24,331 nt of DNA from Choristocarpus tenellus KU-1152. Lineage: Eukaryota > Phaeophyceae. Of the stretch, positions 21,301 through 24,331 are shown in pieces (within the stretch, counting starts at the first letter, position 1; every line of letters starts with the position of its first letter). Position numbers and translations under genes: made by a program. Below the pieces are notes generated by a model. That model was given only the letters and a program-made list of their open reading frames with translations. It did not search any database and was not told where the DNA came from. The stretch covers positions 1 through 24,331 of the forward strand of contig CAXNAD020000218.1 of NCBI GenBank assembly GCA_964200185.2, read 5' to 3'.

Positions 21301-23869
21301 CTACTGTAGCATTATGTCACAAAAAAATAGTGCCTTCTGTCCTGACCTCCATGAGACATGTTCCAAGGTGGACGTTAAGTAGGTCTAGAGAATAGGATAC
21401 AGAATTAAAGTAAGATGCCCTATACCTGTATCTGAAAAGTATCAAACATGTTTGTCTTATCAATAGCTGCAAGTATAACTGTTAACCGGTGTCTATCAAC
21501 ACCTAGGTGCCACATTTTGTTGCGTTGTGTCCCTGAACGCTTGGTGTTTACTTGCTTAGGGACACTCTATTTGTCCACTTACAGAACTTTTACATTTCCT
21601 TCATCCTAGCATACAAGGTACAAGGTAGTGTCTTGGATCACAATCAGCATATACTCAGGTGATGAGAGCAGATTGTTTTGCATCAGATCTTGAGTAGTTC
21701 AAGAGGTGGCACAAGAAAGTCAAAGCGTTCGAATACGGATTTTTCAACAGAAGCTATGTTCTATTACACTTTCTCCATCTCCAGATTCGTCACACAGGTC
21801 TTCTTCGATGGAGTCCTCATGATCTCTCCAAACCAGAGCTAGCAACTCTCTCTCAGTCAGCAAATGCTATCATCATGGATCCTTCTCCCACCAGTGAGAT
21901 AAGGGAGCTTGTGGCACACCTTCAGTCACCAGCTCTGGCAATGAACGATATCACACCAGGCTTTGGACATTCAACAGGCGATGGAGTCTCCTTGGCACCC
22001 AGTCGGCCTGGTGGTGGACTGGCTGTTATCCTTTGCAATGGGCAAGAAAGAGATTTCGAACTGGTCGGAGCAGAGGCTGTCTCTGAACTGCTGCAATTGG
22101 CGCATAGTATTGGTCTCACCAAGTTATCACTAGTTGGGTGCTCCCTTGGCAATTCAGGGGCATTTGCAATTGCAAAGGCCTTGTGCTGCATGTCAACCTC
22201 TCATGTTGAGAGTGGTTTCAATGTTGAATGTGAAAACCTTGAGAGGAGTCACATTACAGGAACAGGACAACTGCGTGAGATTTGTCTCGAAAGATGCAAC
22301 ATCCACAATGCTGGCGCCTTTGCCATTGCACTGGCCCTGAGTGGTAGGGTGGTGAGTTCAAGTAGAGGTAAGATGATCGTAGATACATAGAACAAGGTAT
22401 AAGACATGCCATTTCCCAGTGGTTGGGAAAACCAGGTGACTCAACCCATGATTTTCACTACGTTGTTAAGTCTAGAATTTTATCTCTCTTGTACAAGGCG
22501 CTAGGTCCTTGCGCAAGCTCGTGCTATCAGGGAATGGGATTGGAGGGATGCAATCCTGTGCTCGTGCATTGCGGGACCTCATAACACTCAGGAATGGCTC
22601 CTTGGAGGTAAGAGATGTAAGAAAAACGAGCGTCGGTTAAAAAAAAGAAGTGCAGGGGGTCCCTTTTATGGCGTCAATCATTTTCATCTAGACAGGTCAT
22701 TCAACGGGCAACAGATGGTTCCCAAGGCCTGCTGATTAAAGTGACCACAGCTGATGCACTTCCACCAAAGTGTTACACAACATTTTTTTGGACTGCAAAT
22801 CATTGATACACCCTGGAGACACACACCACCACATCTATAGTTTGCCTCCTTGAAGTTGAAGGGGTTCCTTGGCAGAAGAGTGTAAAAGTTCATTGATACT
22901 AGATCATCACTAGATAAGTAGCCTAATTTCATAACAATGATGGACATACAACACTGACAAATAAGTTGCTGTTGACAGGGCAAAGCCCAATCCTGAACAA
23001 TACAAATTGCACTCCGAAGTGCAAAAAATATCGTAGTACTCCAAAGTACCACATAGAATACCATGTTGAAAAATATCACTTTGCCCACACAATAGTAGAA
23101 GATAAATGCTTGAGGTGTTGATGACAAGAGCACTTGTCTCATTGCACCCTTGGCAGGTCCTTGACCTATCTCATTGTAGAATGACAGATCGTGACATTGC
23201 TTCCATATGCAAGGGAATCAGAAGCTCACGGTGTCGTCTCTCAAGGCTCAATTTGAGTTGTAACGGTTTGATTTGCGACATTGGAGCCAGAGGTGCGCAC
23301 GTACCTTGATGTCACGACAACTGAAGAACCATACTGCCAGCTTTGGTGATGTTACGGTTCATTTTCTTCGTCTTAGGCCATGGTCCATGTACACTCTTTT
23401 GAATGATAAATCATAATGAGGCAGAGGAATACTTACATTGCCATTGCAATGGCCAAGCTGTTAGTCAGACCCTTCAATGCCTACTTCCAAAGCATTTCTA
23501 TCAATATCTATTTATGATGCCAAGTGTGACACCAAGTTGTAAAAGATGGCACTCTCTCTGTCCTCAGATATTGTGGAAGCTCTGCATACACGAGACCATC
23601 TCAATGGTCTGCCACGCTTACCACTACTTGAGGTATTGGAGGATATGTCTGGTGTTAAGAAAGCTCCATATCTTCAAAAGATGTCCAATCCTTCATTAAT
23701 ATATGGCTATTGCAAATCTAAAACACATGGGTATTAGGCTGAGGTAAGTTTCTGTCCATAACCGTCTTCACAGGTGGATATATATGCATGCTCACTGCAT
23801 TCCTGGGGTCGTGAGATCCTTGCTGTTACTGCTTGTCACAAGTCTGTAACTAACTTCACGGAGGGATAA
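6219..23869 (+). CDS. Large spliced gene: TPR - multiple IQ motifs - leucine-rich repeats
   Basis: About 29 exons were joined by hand. Phases agree at almost every junction, which is strong evidence for one gene. The predicted product is about 1600 residues: TPR-like repeats (residues about 50-340), about twelve IQ motifs in basic helices (about 400-1080), a Ser/Asn/Gly-rich linker (about 1100-1260), and six RI-type leucine-rich repeats (about 1340-1590). IQ motifs bind calmodulin or related EF-hand light chains. TPR and LRR are protein-binding scaffolds. A calmodulin-regulated scaffold is therefore likely, but its partners and location are unknown. It has no motor, kinase or membrane segment. 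Uncertain points are the first exon, the 5' edge of exon 7, exon 22, the frame of exon 23, and whether the stop at 23869 is the true end. I cannot assign a gene name. Confidence 0.75.
6461..6595 (+). CDS. Exon 2: start of TPR-like region
   Basis: The acceptor is GTATTCACAG and the donor GTACCC; it enters and leaves in phase 1. The frame has SLVDARKEYTAALSSWG and CVAAHIGLAKVDLVEG. The second half pairs with the start of exon 3 to form a good TPR helix pair. Confidence 0.75.
6783..7273 (+). CDS. Exon 3: TPR-like repeats and acidic insert
   Basis: This exon encodes 163 codons from GGVEHIRTALKRLSAVIQQY to HAYE or HAYEVWMPWQ. The first TPR closes with QQYP. An acidic and Ser-rich insert (EAELEGEDSESNEGE) splits it from a second TPR with LVQLGLTSLKVQDKIGAMAS and FENACHAYE. 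The donor is either GTGTGG (exon end 7255) or GTATAA (7273), both phase 0. Confidence 0.85.
7369..7418 (+). CDS. Exon 4: small exon
   Basis: Fifty nucleotides encode NKGLESALPPANRLLPR. It is needed to turn the phase-0 end of exon 3 into the phase-2 start of exon 5, and both of its borders are GT/AG, so I include it despite its size. Confidence 0.6.
7419..8484 (+). other. Intron 4, 1.07 kb
   Basis: There is no clear gene inside. Both strands are open at about 7951-8298 (115 codons on the minus strand, with IIFVWLDRSPTVRWHMHV), but I recognise no domain and see no start context. Confidence 0.5.
8485..8602 (+). CDS. Exon 5: canonical TPR
   Basis: Entering in phase 2, the frame is PWLDLADIWYTKGAGYFHLA then VITYKHVLKRGPEMLQEDQ. 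The A, Y, L and P positions line up with the TPR consensus through VLKRGP, so coding should extend past the GTCCTA at 8564. No GT donor occurs before the stop at 8612, and the phase-0 junction that fits exon 6 is CAG followed by GAAAGC. Confidence 0.7.
8739..8854 (+). CDS. Exon 6: TPR-like repeat
   Basis: After TTTACCAG, phase 0, the frame reads AVIMYRIAKSLSRCGKISGA then KSTMKQLLCQHSFWESRYR, ending in phase 2 before GTTAGA. It has the L-x3-G-x5-A spacing of a TPR. Confidence 0.8.
8855..9489 (+). other. Intron 6
   Basis: An open stretch near 9392-9470 (with LLSLYRSYYGDLWNYTNL) could be a further exon, but its phases do not fit its neighbours. Nothing else is recognised. Confidence 0.4.
9490..9723 (+). 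CDS. Exon 7: first IQ motif
   Basis: A helical stretch (LLRNILTERLHNKTMKFKSF, then LRVHLNEWSKGWQGHF) precedes the IQ motif AAICIQCFYRRAKAKEDL. The exon ends in phase 0 at AAAAAG before GTAGGG. The 5' border is open: TCCTAG (9489) gives phase 0, while AAG (9494) gives the phase 2 that exon 6 needs. Confidence 0.8.
9992..10108 (+). CDS. Exon 8: helix and first half of IQ motif 2
   Basis: The 39 codons run from LLKEYCVLKNRNLMKNAFKS to SATKIQ and end exactly inside the IQ motif before GTGGGT. Start and end are both phase 0. Confidence 0.85.
10295..10408 (+). CDS. Exon 9: second half of IQ motif 2 and coiled helix
   Basis: After CTTCTCAG the frame is SAYRKEKACRVMSQLRTEYK, then KTEEVLDRLREKRSKRCQ. 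It completes IQSAYRKEKACR with exon 8. It is 38 codons, phase 0 at both ends, with a GTATGC donor. Confidence 0.85.
10409..10922 (+). other. Intron 9, 0.5 kb
   Basis: No recognised feature inside. Confidence 0.5.
10923..11061 (+). CDS. Exon 10: IQ motif 3
   Basis: Starting HLYWEKWIIYRCEQSQEKAF, it contains TKVQALFRGFEGRTKV, a clear IQ motif with the RG pair. It ends in phase 1 before GTAAGA. Confidence 0.85.
11062..11374 (+). other. Intron 10
   Basis: No recognised feature inside. Confidence 0.5.
11375..11465 (+). CDS. Exon 11: basic helix
   Basis: The frame LLYEHARAIGNNCRRKRCMK then KLAKHAIACR has no full IQ consensus but keeps the basic helical pattern. Entry is phase 1 and exit phase 2, matching both neighbours. 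Confidence 0.75.
11466..11881 (+). other. Intron 11
   Basis: No recognised feature inside. Confidence 0.5.
11882..12059 (+). CDS. Exon 12: IQ motif 4
   Basis: The frame RRAAIAIQRVYRGFYGRQLF is the best match to the IQ consensus in the window. A helix with LLTVRALKKICGPVLVAWHD follows. It enters in phase 2 and exits in phase 0 before GTGGGT. Confidence 0.9.
12315..12392 (+). CDS. Exon 13: IQ-like repeat
   Basis: The 26 codons read AHMLTRIQAWVRTIQSVRRW and TEIKHK. It is a diverged IQ motif (IQAWVRTIQSVRR). Both phases are 0 and the donor is GTAAGA. Confidence 0.85.
12597..12727 (+). CDS. Exon 14: helix and first half of an IQ motif
   Basis: The frame reads IARATQVGQLAIRRNQRRLM then QFVLEGWKAIIREK, and ends KAIQIQCTFR with the Arg codon split in phase 2 by GTTAGG. 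Confidence 0.85.
12728..13145 (+). other. Intron 14
   Basis: AT-rich, with no recognised feature. Confidence 0.5.
13146..13325 (+). CDS. Exon 15: ends one IQ motif, begins the next
   Basis: It opens SYQARQRVNQQRNKIAKV, completing CTFRSYQAR. It closes with RRIKHAAAVNLQCAWR, where the Arg codon is again split in phase 2 (GTATGA donor). Confidence 0.85.
13914..13931. repeat. AT dinucleotide run
   Basis: About nine AT units lie just upstream of the SINE-like repeat. Confidence 0.9.
13957..14375 (-). mobile_element. SINE-like dispersed repeat, copy 1
   Basis: Aligned by eye, this stretch shares its order of landmarks with 18398-18850: CTGACTA...TTGCACTA, then a GTTGGGT block, a pyrimidine-rich block and an ACATGTAG block, ending at a T-arm-like sequence. 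On the minus strand the head (about 14375-14307) reads like a degraded tRNA: GTGGCTTTGTAGTAAAGG as A box and GGGTTTGAATCCC as B box. That fits a tRNA-derived SINE transcribed from the minus strand. Confidence 0.5.
14690..14765 (-). other. tRNA-like arm, possible second SINE family
   Basis: On the minus strand TGGTGTAGTGATTTAGTGG resembles an A box. A perfect anticodon-like arm follows (GATAT CTTCACA ATATC) and then a B-box-like GGGCTTCAACC. The acceptor and T stems do not pair well, so it is not a tRNA gene. A related, inverted sequence lies at 14449-14500 on the plus strand. Confidence 0.35.
16121..16381 (+). CDS. Exon 16: two IQ motifs
   Basis: The first residues, CHMARAKF, finish the IQ motif begun in exon 15 (QCAWR/CHMAR). 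After a helix (VMTLVNRHLLQQYVNYWRDE) comes TAAVRIQTVIRGKLAKIIAG, a full IQ motif. It ends in phase 2 at GT before GTGAGT, so ISLV joins YKDLL of the next exon. Confidence 0.85.
16557..16707 (+). CDS. Exon 17: IQ-like motif
   Basis: After CTACTGCAG, phase 2, the frame reads YKDLLCKCVIQEWAQFVVKN, then ACALFTAIYRGVCARRVF, an IQ motif whose Q is replaced by T. It ends in phase 0 before GTACAT. Confidence 0.85.
16708..17437 (+). other. Intron 17 with degenerate short-period repeat
   Basis: From about 16885 to 17300 the sequence repeats variants of TACTCCAAAGTACTT / TTCAATACTTC at roughly 17-20 nt intervals, too diverged for an exact unit. Confidence 0.5.
17438..17571 (+). CDS. Exon 18: IQ motif
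   Basis: Entering in phase 0 after CCCTCTAG, it reads EVLSKVLIRRRQGLLKLAMK, then AAQIVQGLARGWLVR. The motif continues across the intron with an Arg codon split in phase 2 by GTGAGT. The longer open frame here (17365-17571) is a shadow in another frame. Confidence 0.8.
17777..17927 (+). CDS. Exon 19: IQ-like repeats
   Basis: The frame reads QRMKGVRRTAQSMATEAVFQ, then ARIRMSCRAVQNVWRAALDR and KEVNY. It enters in phase 2 and exits in phase 0 before a perfect GTAAGT. Confidence 0.85.
18181..18344 (+). CDS. Exon 20: IQ motif
   Basis: The frame reads VVNRTHLVSELEELLRVGRR, then a helix, then AVVVIQAQFRGYQGR, a canonical IQ motif with its last Arg split in phase 2. The acceptor is TCCTCCCAG. Confidence 0.9.
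18345..19240 (+). other. Intron 20, 0.9 kb, contains SINE-like copy 2
   Basis: Apart from the repeat at 18398-18850 nothing is recognised. Confidence 0.5.
18398..18850 (-). mobile_element. SINE-like dispersed repeat, copy 2
   Basis: It is the diverged, same-orientation partner of 13957-14375. Shared landmarks include TGACTACTATTGCACTA, GCGTTGGGTTTAG and ACATGTAGGATAGTACT, and the T-arm-like GAGGTTTGAACCC at 18758-18770. The tRNA-like head on the minus strand is more degraded than in copy 1. Confidence 0.45.
19241..19333 (+). CDS. Exon 21: end of IQ region
   Basis: The frame LKSRAVREVKLRQESLVATL then RESIKRRCMMR completes the IQ motif of exon 20 and continues a basic helix. It is phase 2 at both ends, with a GTAAAG donor. 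Confidence 0.85.
19334..19744 (+). other. Intron 21
   Basis: No recognised feature inside; open frames here are short. Confidence 0.4.
19745..19812 (+). CDS. Exon 22, tentative
   Basis: CFCAMEASVVEAYGYRLKDF then AA fits phase 2 on entry and phase 1 on exit before GTCAGG, which suits exon 23. The acceptor (GAACAAAG) lacks a pyrimidine tract. If exon 23 uses its second frame, this exon would run to 19838 (GQEPAHIYQ, phase 0). Confidence 0.45.
19813..20131 (+). other. Intron 22
   Basis: A minus-strand frame of 120 codons overlaps this intron and exon 23 (19835-20197). It has no recognisable domain and is not called. Confidence 0.4.
20132..20586 (+). CDS. Exon 23: Ser/Asn-rich linker
   Basis: A 150-codon open frame, the longest outside the domain exons, is rich in Ser, Asn, Gly and Gln (SEGKDSCGDGKNSSNNSF; MVSSSSSGPESVETHGQD), typical of a disordered linker. 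It ends GWPLNE before a perfect GTGAGT in phase 0. The start is uncertain: a strong acceptor at 20227 (CCTCCTCTTCAG) would shorten it in the same phase. Part of the exon (20228-20361) is also open in a second, helix-like frame. Confidence 0.55.
20831..20878 (+). CDS. Exon 24: small exon
   Basis: Forty-eight nucleotides encode RSSDFLSKSFFKALDE between TCTTGTCAG and GTATGA, phase 0 on both sides. It joins cleanly to IRHTGLLRW of the next exon. Confidence 0.7.
20879..21784 (+). other. Intron 24, 0.9 kb
   Basis: No gene, repeat or RNA is recognised inside. Confidence 0.5.
21785..22367 (+). CDS. Exon 25: start of leucine-rich repeats
   Basis: The 194 codons open IRHTGLLRWSPHDLSKPELA. A linker with SRPGGG and an AVILCNGQERDFELVGAEAV strand-like stretch precedes two RI-type LRRs: LTKLSLVGCSLGNSGAFAIA and LREICLERCNIHNAGAFAIA. 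It ends in phase 1 before GTAAGA. Confidence 0.9.
22412..22430. repeat. Intronic hairpin
   Basis: TTTCCCA and TGGGAAA form a 7-bp stem with a 5-nt loop inside intron 25. Function unknown. Confidence 0.4.
22498..22607 (+). CDS. Exon 26: third LRR
   Basis: Entering in phase 1, it reads LRKLVLSGNGIGGMQSCARA, then LRDLITLRNGSLE, ending in phase 0 before GTAAGA. The xLxLSGNxI pattern is a standard LRR. Confidence 0.9.
22608..23156 (+). other. Intron 26
   Basis: It holds a minus-strand open frame (22684-23142) and two small imperfect palindromes near 23012-23048 (GCACTCCGAAGTGC and GTACTCCAAAGTAC). Confidence 0.5.
22684..23142 (-). CDS. Cys-rich open frame nested in an intron, function unknown
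   Basis: An ATG-started frame of 152 codons lies wholly inside an intron of the main gene on the other strand. The N-terminal half is hydrophobic (AFIFYYCVGKVIFFNMVFYV). The C-terminal half is Cys-rich: CGGVC, CSPKKCC, then WWKCISCGHFNQ and CC near the end. W-x-C-x2-C-x3-N matches the start of the RanBP2-type zinc-finger pattern, but the second cysteine pair has the wrong spacing. It may be a relic of a mobile element or a chance frame. No promoter or homologue is visible. Confidence 0.25.
   Translation of the reverse strand: MRQVLLSSTPQAFIFYYCVGKVIFFNMVFYVVLWSTTIFFALRSAICIVQDWALPCQQQLICQCCMSIIVMKLGYLSSDDLVSMNFYTLLPRNPFNFKEANYRCGGVCLQGVSMICSPKKCCVTLWWKCISCGHFNQQALGTICCPLNDLSR
23157..23292 (+). 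CDS. Exon 27: fourth and fifth LRR
   Basis: It continues LE|VLDLSHCRMTDRDIASIC and then LSRLNLSCNGLICDIGAR, two RI-type LRRs. Entry is phase 0 after CCTTGGCAG and exit is phase 1 before GTGCGC. Confidence 0.9.
23568..23632 (+). CDS. Exon 28: end of fifth LRR
   Basis: After CTGTCCTCAG, phase 1, DIVEALHTRDHLNGLPRLPL and LE complete the helix of the LRR begun in exon 27 (DIGAR/DIVEAL) and end in phase 0 before GTATTG. Confidence 0.8.
23774..23869 (+). CDS. Exon 29: sixth LRR and stop
   Basis: The phase-0 frame VDIYACSLHSWGREILAVTA fits the RI-type LRR pattern (LxLxxCxLxxxGxxxLA). CHKSVTNFTEG and TAA (23867-23869) follow. A GTAACT inside could be a donor to a further exon beyond the window. No AATAAA was seen downstream. 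Confidence 0.6.
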   Translation: MDIYACSLHSWGREILAVTACHKSVTNFTEG

Positions 23870-24331
23870 AAGTGCAGCAAACCCATACAAACACCATAGA
23901 ATCAACTGGCATAAAGGAAGGGATGGATGCATTTGGCATGCTTATTCCACCAGCACTCGCCAGATGAGGACTGCCCTCCAGCAATAGGTTTATCTGTGAA
24001 AAATTGTAGGGGTTTCAACAATGCAAGTGTTGGTCCCCCTGTAGTGTTCCTACCCTCCTCAGGGGGTGTTCCTCCTATGCATGCATCTGTACTCTGGCAT
24101 GTGTGCTGCCAGTGTGCGATGCAGCTGATACTTGGTAGGAAGGGTAGAACCCAACCAGCACACATTTATCATACCCATGTATTGGCTCAATTTCTATATC
24201 CAGAAGGATAAGCCTTTTGTGAGCACAATTTCCAACACTTTTTCATATAGAGGGCACTCCACTGAACCCTTATGATACCTGCCCTCCCCAGTAATGTACA
24301 TTTTTCCACATGGAAGGTTATTAATGATGTT
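23870..24331. other. Downstream region, unassigned
   Basis: Overlapping open frames on both strands (plus 23927-24211, minus 23902-24165) are moderately Cys/His- and Pro-rich, but no domain is recognisable. They may be repeat-derived or part of a following gene. Confidence 0.4.

Noticed and set aside
23902-24211. Overlapping frames downstream of the LRR stop
   Set aside because: Neither strand shows a domain or splice sites that continue the LRR series.
1-24331. CRISPR array, operon or phage-like content
   Set aside because: No regularly spaced direct repeats and no long adjacent reading frames; spliced eukaryotic genes explain the coding signal.

Overview
This is eukaryotic nuclear DNA from a lineage I cannot name, probably a protist or alga. 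Open frames are short and scattered, but many are bounded by consensus GT...AG intron ends whose phases agree from exon to exon. There is no bacterial gene layout. Introns run from about 40 nt to 2.8 kb and carry decayed retroelement pieces.

Layout. Positions 1-1867 hold no gene I can support. Positions 1868-2926 are a roughly 1.06-kb foldback: two nearly identical 231-234 nt arms in opposite orientation, each encoding the same fragment that resembles the endonuclease domain of a LINE-type (non-LTR) retrotransposon. A tRNA-like sequence (2953-3012) and a decayed minus-strand coding relict (3234-3554) follow. Positions 3871-6011 (minus strand) hold a multi-exon gene that was assembled here by hand. 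It starts with a signal-peptide exon and may end in a transmembrane exon. About 200 bp with a TTAGGG-type double repeat separate it from the main gene on the plus strand.

The main gene fills 6219-23869 (plus strand) with about 29 exons and roughly 1600 codons. Its product reads in order: at least four TPR-like helical repeats (6461-8854), about twelve IQ calmodulin-binding motifs in long basic helices (9490-19333), a Ser/Asn-rich probably disordered linker (20132-20586), and six ribonuclease-inhibitor-type leucine-rich repeats (21785-23850) with a stop at 23869. I know no named gene with this TPR-IQ-LRR order. A calmodulin-regulated scaffold, perhaps cytoskeletal or ciliary, is the simplest guess, and that is inference only.

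The introns hold two diverged copies of one tRNA-headed SINE-like repeat (about 13957-14375 and 18398-18850), another tRNA-like arm (14690-14765), a degenerate short-period repeat (16885-17300), and a Cys-rich minus-strand open frame (22684-23142). One intron (8603-8738) appears to need a GA...AG splice. The two genes are divergent and may share a promoter; nothing in the sequence shows that their products act together. All gene models are manual, with no transcript evidence and no database search.
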